The notes beneath the pieces are model-generated. The model saw nothing but the letters and a program-made list of their open reading frames with translations. It made no database searches and was not told the DNA's origin. Source: Diacronema lutheri (Eukaryota; Haptophyta; Pavlovophyceae; Pavlovales; Pavlovaceae). From it: a stretch of DNA of 64,000 bases. Below are positions 32,318 to 41,579 of the stretch, one piece after another. The stretch's first letter is position 1; each line of letters opens with the position of its first letter. Location of the stretch: the NCBI GenBank assembly GCA_019448385.1, contig JAGTXO010000003.1:744001-808000 (forward strand), read 5' to 3'. The position numbers and the translations under genes were made by a program.

Positions 32318-32447
32318 GCGCGGCGCGGCGGGTAGCTCGGCAACCCCGCCGCCCTCGCGACGGCGGCGCGCACCGCGCGACCTGCGCCGGCGCCGATCGG
32401 ATATACGGGTGGCCAAAGTTGTTCTGCGCCACCGCATTTCAAGTCTG

Positions 32448-33296
32448 TCACACGTTCCAGTCGATCGGCGTGTGACCGAGCTCGGCGAGCAGCGCGTTGC
32501 ACCGCGAGAAGCACCGGCTGCCCGTGAACGGCTCGCCACCCTTCGTGTTGCTCAGCGGGCTCGGATGCGAACTCGTGATCACGCGGTGCCTTGTGCGGTC
32601 GATGGACGGGCACTTCTTGGCGGCGGGCAAGCCCCACAGCAAGAAGACGCAGCCCTTGCCCTTGCGCGCGAGCACCGCGCGCACGACCGCGTCGGTGAAC
32701 CGCTCCCATCCCTGCTTTTGGTGAGAGTTGGGCTTGCCGCCGTCGACCGTCAGCACCGTGTTCAGCAGCAGTACGCCCTGCGTCGCCCACGCGAGCAGGC
32801 TGCCGCTCGAGCCGCTCGCACAGGCGGTGCCGCGCCGGAAGTCGACGCCCGGGTCCGCGTCGCACTCCTGAAAGATGTTGCGCAGCGACGGCGGGAACTT
32901 GCACGACGACGTGTCTGCGATCGAGAACGCGAGGCCGTGCGCCTGGCGCGGGCCATGGTACGGGTCCTGGCCAACGATGACCACCTTGACCTGCTCGAGC
33001 GGGCATGCGTCGAGGGCCGCGAAAACGTGCTCGGCCGGCGGGTACACAGCGCCACTCGCCCGGCGAGCCTTGACGAACGCGGCGAGCTGCTGGAAGTAAG
33101 GCGCCCGCGCGTCCGCGGCGAGCGCCGCGCCCCAATCGGCGTGCGCGAGGCGGAGGAAGCCGTCGGGCGCGGGCGCGGGCGCGGCGCGAGCAAGCGTGAG
33201 GGCGGGCGCGGGCAGCGCGCCCGCGTCGGCCTCCTCGACCGGCTCCTCAAGCTTCCGCTTGCCCGTGAGGAACGACGTCAATGCCGTCTGCGGCAT
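32448..33296 (-). CDS. UNG: Uracil-DNA glycosylase (UNG) with N-terminal PIP-like box
   Basis: A 282-residue family 1 UDG. The water-activating loop is VVIVGQDPYHGPRQAHGLAF, the minor-groove motif SSHPSPLSNTKGG carries the catalytic His, and the Asn/Gly region VLLLNTVLTVDGGKPNSH is typical. The chosen ATG (33296) gives MPQTALTSFLTGKRKLEE. This matches the PCNA-interacting position of nuclear UNG2 (QxxLxxFF followed by basic residues), so a nuclear replication-coupled repair enzyme is likely. A short insert, GTACASGSSGSL, is present. The upstream in-frame codon 33353 is TTG and was not used. The gene is divergent from the glycine-rich membrane protein with 86 bp between starts. Confidence 0.95.
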   Translation of the reverse strand: MPQTALTSFLTGKRKLEEPVEEADAGALPAPALTLARAAPAPAPDGFLRLAHADWGAALAADARAPYFQQLAAFVKARRASGAVYPPAEHVFAALDACPLEQVKVVIVGQDPYHGPRQAHGLAFSIADTSSCKFPPSLRNIFQECDADPGVDFRRGTACASGSSGSLLAWATQGVLLLNTVLTVDGGKPNSHQKQGWERFTDAVVRAVLARKGKGCVFLLWGLPAAKKCPSIDRTRHRVITSSHPSPLSNTKGGEPFTGSRCFSRCNALLAELGHTPIDWNV

Positions 33297-33382
33297 CACG
33301 TCCCTTCCCGCCCTCTCGCCTCGCCCTCGCCTCTCGTCTCGATCGCCTTTCAAAAGGGGAGGGGGGGCGGCCTCCTGCGGCG
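33297..33382. promoter_or_regulatory. 86-bp divergent promoter, UNG / glycine-rich protein
   Basis: The interval between outward-facing ATGs contains ctttcaaaaggggagggggg (33347-33366) with one CAAAAG hexamer at 33351, preceded by a C/T-rich tract. Confidence 0.45.
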
Positions 33383-36300
33383 ATGCGGATGATCATGACG
33401 CTCGTCGCGCTGCTGGCGGCACTCTACACGGTGGGAAGCGCCGCGCCGTACGTGCCCGTGATGACGCGCTGCCCGACGCTGCCATGCGCGGTGAATGTAT
33501 CGGGCGTGCCCGAGGGCACGTGCCTCATCAGCTCGGACGTGACCGTCGGCGGCGACTGCTCGTTTGACGCGTCCTACGCGCGCCTGCTCATCGTTGGCGC
33601 GTCGGTGCAGTGCGTGATTGACCCGGACAACCCGCCGTGCACGCTGACGCTCGCGGCAAAGGAGCTGGTCGAGCTGCGCGGCTCGGCCAGCGTGCGCGCA
33701 ACCACCGTCGACATTCGCGCGGGGAAGAGCATCCTGATTGGCGAGAACGCGACGGTGCTCGTCAACTCATCCGTCTGGCACCGACTGGCGCTCGCACGCC
33801 CACCCGGCCCGAGCGGCGGCGGCGGGCACGGCGGCGTGGGCAGCCCGTGCAACGGCGTGACGCAGGGCGGCGAGGCCTACGGCGACGGCACCGACCCCAA
33901 CGTCATCACCGTCGGCTCGCCGGGCCTCGGCGCTGACCTGCGCGTCGGCGGGCCGGGCGGCGGCCTCATCCGGCTTCACGCGAGTTCGCTCGACATCCGC
34001 GGGCTGCTCTCGGCGGACGGCGGCGCGGGCGCGGCGGACGCGGGCGGCGGCGCGGGCGGCGGCGTCGTCCTCCGCTCAAACAGCCTGAACGGCTCGGGCA
34101 CGATCTCGGCACGCGGCGGTGCGGGCGGCGACGGCAGCGGCGGGCGCGGCCGGCCGATCGCCGGCAGCGGCGGCGGCGGCCGGCTGTACAGCCAGGCGGC
34201 GCCGGCGCGCTGGCTCGCGTACGACGTGAGCGGCGGCGCGGGGCAGCACACGGCGGGCGCGGGCACCGTCTTCATCGCAGCGACGCGCACGCTCTATTGC
34301 GACAATGCTCGCAAGCGCACCGAATGCGGCTGCGCGATCACAGACGGCGTCACGGCCGGGCAGCCGGCGCCGTCGTCGCCGATCCACGAGCTGATCGTGC
34401 AGGGCGGCGCGCTCGCGCGGCCGTGGCACGCGCAGGTCGCCGCGGACGGTTTCGAGCTGCGCGCCGACCAGATCAACATGCTCTCTGGACACTTTGACTG
34501 GGGCGCGGACACGACTGCGCTCATTGCGGACCAGCTCACTGTGCGGCAGGGCTCGTCGGTACGTGGGACGGTGCTGTCGATCTGCGTCTCCACCTTCACG
34601 CTCGACCGCTCCTCCTTCGTCTCCGCCTGGGGCGGGCCAGCGGGCGGGCCGCTCGATAACTCGCAGGGCGCCATTGATCGCACCTCGTGCCCACGCCCCG
34701 TCACCGCAGTGCCCCTCCTCATCTCGGCCTCGTCGATCGCGACGATCGGCGGCCGGCTCACGTCGCAGGGTGCGATGCTCCTCGTCGCGCACGGCGGTGA
34801 GGTCGCCATTGAAATGCTCGGCATCCTCGCAGCTTCAAGCATTTGGATTTCGGCGCGAGAGATCATCGTGGCGGGTAAACTGCAGGCGTCGAGCGCGAGT
34901 GAGTTTCGTCAGGAGTGCGACGTCGCGCCCAACGCCGCGGCGGGCGCGTCCAAGCTGCCGGGCGCGGGCGCGCACGCGTCCGCCTCGCACGCCGTCCGCG
35001 TCGCGCCGGCGGTCGCGCCGGCGATGAACGGCAATGCGGCGCGGCGCGCGCTCGCCAACGCGTCGCCGCGCAGCGCCGCCCGGCGCGACGGTGTGCGCGC
35101 AGAGCGCACGCACCGGCAGTTGCGGCAGAATGGCGGCGGCGGCGGAGGCGGTGATCACGATGGCGGCGACGGTGGCGCAGCGTCCAGCATGGGCGGCGCG
35201 CCGGCCGCCGCCGACGAGCGCGAGCTGCATGCGCGCCTCGTCGCGCGCGAGCGCGAGCGAGAGCGCGAGGGCGAGCGCGGCGCAACGAGCCTCGTGCATG
35301 ACCCGGCGGCGAGCGAGCGGGACGAGGCAGCGGCGGCGGCAGCGGTCAACGCGCGCGCGCGCGCGCTGCCGACGAGCAGCGTGCGTCCGCCCGAGCACAC
35401 GCTGCCGTGCGCGGCCGAGCGGCGATCGCTTGGGAACGCGTCGCGCTACGCGGTGACGATCCTTGTCGACCAGTCGCTCGTGATCCAGCCGGACGGCGCG
35501 ATCGTCGGCGCGACGATCCTCGCGTGCTCCCTCCGCACCATACTCGTGCGCGGCACGCTCACCGCTTCGGAGTTTGGCTGCTCGGCCAATCAGGGCGCGG
35601 GCGTCGGCGCGTCGGCGCCGGGCAGCGGCGGCGGCGGTGGCGGGCACGCGGGCGCGGGCGGCGACGGCGCGCGCACGAACGGGACAAGTTCGACGGGTGG
35701 GCGGCCGTACGGCGACGGCGCGTGGCCCGAGTTCGTCGGCTCGGGCGGCGGCGGCGAGTACGCAGGATCGGGCGGAGGTCTCGTGCACTTGTCGGCGCCC
35801 ACGTGGATCAACATTGGTGGAACGCTCTCGGCAAACGGGCAAGACGCGGGCCTCTTCCTCGGCACGATGGCGGACGACGTCGACGGGCTCGGTGCGATCA
35901 CGACGGGCAGCGGTGGCGGTGCGGGAGGTTCGGTGATTCTAGAAACAGCTGTCCTGCGCGGCGAGGGCCTCATCTCCGCCTCCGGGGGCGACGGCGCCGC
36001 GCGCGGCATACGGCAGCAAGTGGACGGCGACCTGGACGAGGGCGGCGGCGTGGAGGCGGACGGCGCAGACGGCGCGACACGCGCCGACCAGAGCGACGGC
36101 GCGCCAAACGCAGGCGGCGCTGAGCTGGCCGCCGACGCCGACGCCAGCGCGCAGAGCGCCGCGCCACCCGTGACCGCCGGCGCGGACGCCACTTCTGCGC
36201 GCGCCGCCGCGCTGCTGCGCTCGTCGCTCGGCGATGCGACCGCGGCCGCCATCAACGACATGCTTGGCCGCGTCTTGGCCGCGGCGCGCGGCGCGGACGC

Positions 36301-39300
36301 CGCAGACGGCGACACGGCGCGCGATACCTACAGCCGTGGGGACGCGTGGGCGCGAGCGATGGAACGGGACGCGGCGGCGGGCGCGGCCGAGCTCGCGTAC
36401 GCTGGCGATGACGTGGCCAGCGTGCGCGCGCTCTTGCCCGCGACGGCCGAGGCGGCGGCCGGCGCAATCGCGGCCGCGACGGAGCGGCGGTTCACGCACC
36501 TCTCGGCGCACGCGTCGCTCGCGACGGCGGGCGACATGGCGGGCGGCGGCGGCGGCGGTGGCGGGTACGTGCACTTCTCCGCCGGCGCGAGCGGCCGCTT
36601 TGACGCGTCCGAGTTCAACGCGACGCAGCTGCGCGTGCGCGGCGGGCGCGGCTGGGGTGGGGCGAGCGACGGGCGAATGGGCGTCACGAGCGGCCCGGAC
36701 TGCCTGCCCGGATTCTCGGGCGTCTTCTGCGAGCCATGCGCGCCGGGAACGTACAAGGAGAGCTCTGGCGCCGCGCCGTGCACGCCGTGCGTCAACGCGC
36801 CGCGCCGCCATGAGTATGTGGGGCGTGGCGGAGCGGATGCCGAGTGTAGCTACGTGTGCCCCAAGGGCGTGCTGCTCTGGCCCGAGTGCACGACAGTCGT
36901 CGAGCGGCTGCTGCGCGCGGCGGGCGGCTCGGCAGTTGTCTCGCTCGCCGTCGTCGCTGTCGTCTTCGCTGAGCTGCTGCTCTACGGTCTGCTCATGCGC
37001 CCGCAGGCGCCGGCGGCGGGTGCGCGCGCCGCGCGCCGCGCCGCGACGGGCGGCGCGGCGGCGGGTGCGCAGCGGCGCTGCTGCTCGGGCGCGCGCGGCG
37101 GCGGCGGCTGCTGCTGCTGCACGGGCGGCTTCAACGTGATCGGCCGCTTCTCGCGCCTCCTCCGCGCCGCCGACGTCGACGAGCCCCTCCTCCGACTCCT
37201 GCAGCCGTCCGGTTCGTTCCGGCTCTATGCCGGTGCAGACGGCGGCTCGGACGACGCCGACGCCGACGCCGACGGTGGCAGTGGCGGTGGCAGTGGCGGT
37301 GGCGGGGGAGCGCACGCGGGCGGCGCGGACGACGACGTGGACGCGGGCGAGGAGCGCGCGGCGAAGGCCGCGCTCGACCGCGGCGCGCCCGCTGGCGCGC
37401 TGTGCGCGCCGCTGCTCGGCGGCGCGTCACCGCACGCGGCCGCCGCCAGAAGGGGGCGCCTAGCGCCCGAGCACCGGCCGCGGCCGCGGCAGGTGGCGCG
37501 GCTGCGCGCAGCAAGCGCGCTCACGCCGTCGCGGCAGCCCGCTCTCGTCGCCGCGTCCGCAGAGGCCAAGCAGGCCGCGCTGCAGATGTCGGCCAAGGTG
37601 TCGAATCTCGATCCGCGCTCGAGCGATCCGCGCGTCGAGGTCCTGCGCGAACTTTCCGGAAAGATCCGGCGGATCTATTTGCTCGGCAACAACACGCCCG
37701 CACTGCCGTGGCGGCTGCCCGAGCTGCCCGCAGCGCTGCGCGCGCACATCAAATCCGCCGAGTATGATACGTTTCGGCGGACGGTCGCAGACTTGTGCAA
37801 ATGGCGGGCGTGGGAGGAATGGGGGCTCGCCGCGTTCGCGCTCTGCCCGCCGCTCCGGCTGCCCGCGCTGCGCTGGATGCAAGCAAAACGGCTCGGCAAG
37901 CTGCGCCGTTTCATCGACATCGACTACGATGGTGCCTTCATCCGATCCGTGCGCGTGCGCGCGCTCGCCGGGACGCTGCGCTGCGGCTCGGGGGGCTCGA
38001 GCTGCGAGCTTGCATACATCGACGTGTACCACGTGCAGGGCGCGGTGAACGGCGTTTCGGATGGCGCTGGCGGGTGCGGAAACGGCAATGGTGGCGGCGG
38101 CGGCGCGGGTGCAGCCGCCTCCGAGCGCGCGCACTCGCCGAACGACGAGCTCAGCACGGTAGGCGTGGGCGGCGGCGGCTCGAGCGGCGTGCTCGGTGCG
38201 TGCGGCGGCGCGCTGTCCCTCGGCCAGCCGCGCTCGCTGCACGCGCACCGCGCGTCCGTCGCGCGCTCGCTCGGGCTTGACCTGGGCGGCGGCGCCGCGC
38301 CTGCGACCGACAGCGCCTACGGCGCGGCGCCCTTCGTCTTCCGGCGCGCGTCGCCCTCGCGCCAACTGCGCGAGCGCGGCCCGGCACGCGCGCGGCTCGG
38401 CGCTCGCGAGGACTCGGACGATTTGCCGCCGCTGCACCCGCGCGCGACGGGCGCACCGCTCGTCGTCATGTGTGCGGGCGACGGCAGTTATTGGTCGCCA
38501 TGGCTTCTCGATACGGCCGACATTTTGGTCGCGTCGCTTTTCTCAGCGGCGCTCGGCTCTGAGTGGGCGGCCGGGATCGCGAATCTGAACGCGCTGCTTT
38601 GGCGCCTTGACCGACGCGCGCCCGCCGCGCAGGCCGCGCGCGTGCTCGCCGAGCTCGTGCGCGCCCTTGACGAGCTGCACGGCCGAGGCGCGGGCAGCGC
38701 GGCGGACGGCGACGACGACGACGACGACGACGGCAGCCGCTCGGGCGACGGCGGCGCGGACGGCGGCGCGGACGCGGAGGACGCGCGCCAGCCGCCATGC
38801 CGGCTGCACATTGCGCGCTTCATGCACGAGCCACGTTCGGGCCACTTCCGCCTCGGCGTCGTCGCGTGCCGGCCCGGCGCCCAGCCGGGCAAGGGCGGGG
38901 GCGGTGCGCCCGCGTGCCCGCCGCTCCCGTACGGCGGCGTCGACCTGCACGACGCGCCCGCCGCGTCAGTCGAGGCGTGGCTCGGCGTGCGGCGGCGCTG
39001 CACCGCGTCGCTCACCGCCGTGTGGCCATCCATTGGCTGGCTTCTTTTCCACAACAAGCCGCTGCGCGTCGGCCAGCGCGTTGGCCAGCGCTGCGCGGCG
39101 CTCATGGTGGGCACGCTGCTGTGCGGCGAGGTGCTGCTCCTCTTCGTACTGCTCTCCGAGTTTGCGCAGATCGACCGCGCGGCGCTGCATACCTTTGTCC
39201 TCGTCCCGCCCGTTGCGTGCCTCCTCTCACCCGCCCTTGGCGTCCTAGCCCTCCTCCGGCCGCGCAACGAGATGCTCGCGCGCACTTTCGCCGCGGCGAA

Positions 39301-39613
39301 CGCGCTCGCGCTCGTCTCCGCGCTCGTCGCGGCCGTCGCGTCGGTACTCTTCGTCTTCCCGCTCTTTGAGGACAAGGCGTGGTGCGTGCTGCCCTTTGTC
39401 CTCCTCGTCACCAAGCTCGTGCTCGCCGAGATGATTCACGTGCACGTCGCGTGCGCCGGCCACGCGCAGCTCCGTCGCCGTATGCCGCTCGAAGAGCAGG
39501 GCCGGCTGCTGCGCGGCGCGCTCGAGCCGGGCGCCTTCGAGTTTGACGAGCTGAGCGCAAGCATGTGGCGCTCGGCCGTCGCGCAGGAGGCGGCGAGCGC
39601 CGGGCGAGACTAG
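33383..39613 (+). CDS. Giant glycine-rich membrane protein (DUF8003-type, plant At5g11700-like)
   Basis: An uninterrupted frame of 2,076 codons. A signal peptide (MTLVALLAALYTVGSAAPYV) is followed by about 1,100 residues of beta-helix-like, Gly/Ala-rich repeats with recurrent SADGGAG/SARGGAGG/SANGQDAG strands and GSGGGGxGGxH loops. A GCC2/GCC3-like Cys-rich motif follows (CLPGFSGVFCEPCAPGTYKE), then a helix (VVSLAVVAVVFAELLLYGL) at about 1180. A large cytosolic domain has the features of plant homologues: KIRRIYLLGNNTPALPWRLP, VVMCAGDGSYWSPWLLDTAD, WAAGIANLNALLWRLDRR. Four more helices lie at about 1905-2020. The plant proteins have no settled function. Low-complexity inserts (34900-35400, 36000-36500, acidic run near 38710) inflate the length. 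The start is the ATG at 33383. Confidence 0.85.
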   Translation: MRMIMTLVALLAALYTVGSAAPYVPVMTRCPTLPCAVNVSGVPEGTCLISSDVTVGGDCSFDASYARLLIVGASVQCVIDPDNPPCTLTLAAKELVELRGSASVRATTVDIRAGKSILIGENATVLVNSSVWHRLALARPPGPSGGGGHGGVGSPCNGVTQGGEAYGDGTDPNVITVGSPGLGADLRVGGPGGGLIRLHASSLDIRGLLSADGGAGAADAGGGAGGGVVLRSNSLNGSGTISARGGAGGDGSGGRGRPIAGSGGGGRLYSQAAPARWLAYDVSGGAGQHTAGAGTVFIAATRTLYCDNARKRTECGCAITDGVTAGQPAPSSPIHELIVQGGALARPWHAQVAADGFELRADQINMLSGHFDWGADTTALIADQLTVRQGSSVRGTVLSICVSTFTLDRSSFVSAWGGPAGGPLDNSQGAIDRTSCPRPVTAVPLLISASSIATIGGRLTSQGAMLLVAHGGEVAIEMLGILAASSIWISAREIIVAGKLQASSASEFRQECDVAPNAAAGASKLPGAGAHASASHAVRVAPAVAPAMNGNAARRALANASPRSAARRDGVRAERTHRQLRQNGGGGGGGDHDGGDGGAASSMGGAPAAADERELHARLVAREREREREGERGATSLVHDPAASERDEAAAAAAVNARARALPTSSVRPPEHTLPCAAERRSLGNASRYAVTILVDQSLVIQPDGAIVGATILACSLRTILVRGTLTASEFGCSANQGAGVGASAPGSGGGGGGHAGAGGDGARTNGTSSTGGRPYGDGAWPEFVGSGGGGEYAGSGGGLVHLSAPTWINIGGTLSANGQDAGLFLGTMADDVDGLGAITTGSGGGAGGSVILETAVLRGEGLISASGGDGAARGIRQQVDGDLDEGGGVEADGADGATRADQSDGAPNAGGAELAADADASAQSAAPPVTAGADATSARAAALLRSSLGDATAAAINDMLGRVLAAARGADAADGDTARDTYSRGDAWARAMERDAAAGAAELAYAGDDVASVRALLPATAEAAAGAIAAATERRFTHLSAHASLATAGDMAGGGGGGGGYVHFSAGASGRFDASEFNATQLRVRGGRGWGGASDGRMGVTSGPDCLPGFSGVFCEPCAPGTYKESSGAAPCTPCVNAPRRHEYVGRGGADAECSYVCPKGVLLWPECTTVVERLLRAAGGSAVVSLAVVAVVFAELLLYGLLMRPQAPAAGARAARRAATGGAAAGAQRRCCSGARGGGGCCCCTGGFNVIGRFSRLLRAADVDEPLLRLLQPSGSFRLYAGADGGSDDADADADGGSGGGSGGGGGAHAGGADDDVDAGEERAAKAALDRGAPAGALCAPLLGGASPHAAAARRGRLAPEHRPRPRQVARLRAASALTPSRQPALVAASAEAKQAALQMSAKVSNLDPRSSDPRVEVLRELSGKIRRIYLLGNNTPALPWRLPELPAALRAHIKSAEYDTFRRTVADLCKWRAWEEWGLAAFALCPPLRLPALRWMQAKRLGKLRRFIDIDYDGAFIRSVRVRALAGTLRCGSGGSSCELAYIDVYHVQGAVNGVSDGAGGCGNGNGGGGGAGAAASERAHSPNDELSTVGVGGGGSSGVLGACGGALSLGQPRSLHAHRASVARSLGLDLGGGAAPATDSAYGAAPFVFRRASPSRQLRERGPARARLGAREDSDDLPPLHPRATGAPLVVMCAGDGSYWSPWLLDTADILVASLFSAALGSEWAAGIANLNALLWRLDRRAPAAQAARVLAELVRALDELHGRGAGSAADGDDDDDDDGSRSGDGGADGGADAEDARQPPCRLHIARFMHEPRSGHFRLGVVACRPGAQPGKGGGGAPACPPLPYGGVDLHDAPAASVEAWLGVRRRCTASLTAVWPSIGWLLFHNKPLRVGQRVGQRCAALMVGTLLCGEVLLLFVLLSEFAQIDRAALHTFVLVPPVACLLSPALGVLALLRPRNEMLARTFAAANALALVSALVAAVASVLFVFPLFEDKAWCVLPFVLLVTKLVLAEMIHVHVACAGHAQLRRRMPLEEQGRLLRGALEPGAFEFDELSASMWRSAVAQEAASAGRD

Positions 39614-39708
39614 GAATGCACGCAGACGTCCTTCAGGCAAAAGGCCGAGAGGAGCATTCGGTCCGCCACTGCACTCGCCCATGCGCTCCACCACAGCTCG
39701 CGCACACG

Positions 39709-40641
39709 TCACGTGGCCGCGTGCCCGCCAACGACGGCCGCGCCGTTCTCGCACGCGCGCAGCTTGAGGCGGCGTCGCATAAGTTCGAAAACAATCCGCC
39801 TGCGGATGTCTGCCATCGCATCCTGCGAGACATCGATCGGAACGCCAAGCGCCAGGCAGCGCGCTACCGCGCACACGAAGACGCCGCAGTCGAAGCCATT
39901 GTGCTGTCGCGGCGCGTCGTCGCGCGGCACGCACGTCCACTCGGCCGCGGCCGTTCGTTCGCCGTACTTCTGCAGCCATTCGTCGATGATGTAACGGCGG
40001 AGCATGCGCGCACAGGCGTGGTGGCGGCCATGGAGCGAGTCCCACACGTCGAAGTGCCTTTTGCGCACGTCAAGCGCGACGACGATCCAGTGCGCATTGC
40101 CGAGGTTGATCGGGAACAGCACGAGCGCGCACGCGCGCAGCTCGACTTCTCGAGTCCAGCGGCTGACGCCCTCATAGTTGTACGAGGCGCCGGCGGCAAG
40201 CTTGTGATAGAAGAAGGTACTCATCACGTGCACGCGGCCTCGCGCGTCCCCGCGGGCCGCGCAGCGCTCGGCGACGAGGCCGAGGTAGCCATTCACCAGC
40301 TCGTCGTTCAACCACGCGCCTTCGCGAAGGCGCGCCATCGCCGCGCGCGTGATCGGCTGGTCGCGCACGACGACGAGCACCTCGTGCGGCGCGCTCTGTG
40401 CTGCGGCCGCGTCGAGCGCCGCGTCGATGAGACGCACCGCCTCGCCGTCCGCCAGCTGCCAGGACGAGCGCGGGGACCGGCGCGCGCGCAGCTTGCGCGC
40501 CAGAAGCGCACGGATCCGGTGGAGGATCAAGTGGAACCAGACGCCCGAGCTGAGGTGCAAACGGCCGCGCCCGCGGCCCGCTGCCCGCCTGACCAGTCGG
40601 CCGAGCATGCCGTCTGACACGCGTCTCGACGCGCGATGCAT
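39709..40641 (-). CDS. SENP/Ulp1-type SUMO protease (C48)
   Basis: A 310-residue protein with the C48 catalytic domain occupying the C-terminal two thirds: LREGAWLNDELVNGYLGLVA (WLND motif), HVMSTFFYHKL, GNAHWIVVALDV (catalytic His), KRHFDVWDSLHG (Asp), and RQHNGFDCGVFVCAVARCLA (oxyanion Gln and nucleophilic Cys). These enzymes mature SUMO and remove it from targets. The preceding 75 residues are basic with no clear localisation domain, so the ATG at 40641 may be the true start of a short form. The DRC12 gene diverges 89 bp away. Its stop is 95 bp from the end of the glycine-rich gene. Confidence 0.92.
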   Translation of the reverse strand: MHRASRRVSDGMLGRLVRRAAGRGRGRLHLSSGVWFHLILHRIRALLARKLRARRSPRSSWQLADGEAVRLIDAALDAAAAQSAPHEVLVVVRDQPITRAAMARLREGAWLNDELVNGYLGLVAERCAARGDARGRVHVMSTFFYHKLAAGASYNYEGVSRWTREVELRACALVLFPINLGNAHWIVVALDVRKRHFDVWDSLHGRHHACARMLRRYIIDEWLQKYGERTAAAEWTCVPRDDAPRQHNGFDCGVFVCAVARCLALGVPIDVSQDAMADIRRRIVFELMRRRLKLRACENGAAVVGGHAAT

Positions 40642-40730
40642 GCGCCGCGCGTTCTCCTCACGACGAGGCCGCCATCACGGACGAGCGTGACGGTTTCGCC
40701 CCGGGCGAGGACGAGCCCTTCGCGGCCGTG
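40642..40730. promoter_or_regulatory. 89-bp divergent promoter, SENP / DRC12
   Basis: The interval between the ATGs at 40641 (minus) and 40731 (plus). It contains catcacggacgagcgtgacgg (40673-40693), an imperfect palindrome around TCACG...CGTGA. No TATA box is seen. Confidence 0.4.
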
Positions 40731-41503
40731 ATGCCGCCCAAAAAGGCGGCGGCCGGCAAGAAGGATGGGAAGAAGAAGGGTACAACGCGCCGCGACCGCC
40801 AGCCACATCTGAGTCGCGGCCGCGCACGCTTCGCTCGCCGCATGCCCCTCGACGCCGCGCGCGCGCGCGCGGCGGCCGGGCCGCCAAAAGGGCCTCGCGC
40901 GGCTGGCGAGCTCATGCGCGGCCTGATCGCGCACGCCAATCGCCGCGCGCCGCAGCAACGGAGGGTGACGGCGAGCTCTCAACCGCCGACCTCTTGCAAA
41001 GAGCTGCGCTGCGGATAGAGTCACTCGAGCGGCAGCTCATGTGGCGCGAGGAGCGGATGATGCAGGCGATCTCAGCGCAAAAGGAACTGCGCGAGCGCGT
41101 GCTCGAGTACCACGCGGACTTTTCCAAGGAGAAGGACGAGATCTTTGACATCACGGCGGATATGACTCGACAGTACAAGGGCATGCAGGAGGAGCTCATG
41201 CGCAAGATCAACTCGCTCGAGTCGACGATCAACACGCAGCGCGACGACCTTGAGCTCGCGCGCCTCGCGCACGAGGAGACGCGCAAGGCCAAGGACCAGG
41301 TGATTGCGCTCAAGGAAGCTGAGATTGCGGAGCAGAAGCAAAAGATGGAGGAGATGGCCATCGAGTTTGGCGAGATGCTCAAAGAAACGCTCGACAAGAT
41401 GGGCGAGCGCATCGAGGTGACAAGCGCTTCGTGGGAGCACGACACGGGCGCGCCGATCATGAACAGACTGCAAGAGTTCAAGCTCAACGTCGCCGACGTG
41501 TGA
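40731..41503 (+). CDS. DRC12: DRC12/CCDC153-like axonemal coiled-coil protein
   Basis: Exon 1 (40731-40779) encodes MPPKKAAAGKKDGKKK. An intron at 40780-40955 (GTACAA...CAG) joins to exon 2 (40956-41503), giving 198 aa, close to human CCDC153 (210). The lysine-rich start and almost continuous coiled coil match the family. Recognisable stretches are ERVLEYHADFSKEKDEIFDI, TADMTRQYKGMQEELMRKIN and EFGEMLKETLDKMGERIEV. DRC12 is a subunit of the nexin-dynein regulatory complex of motile cilia. Its presence implies a swimming stage. The unspliced upstream region has a different, Arg-rich composition, which supports the intron. Confidence 0.85.
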
Positions 41504-41579
41504 CGTCTGAAGGGCGCAAGCTGTTGCGCGCGCGCATGCGAGCACCCAGTGAAATGCAAGCACAGATTGGCGTTGTGGG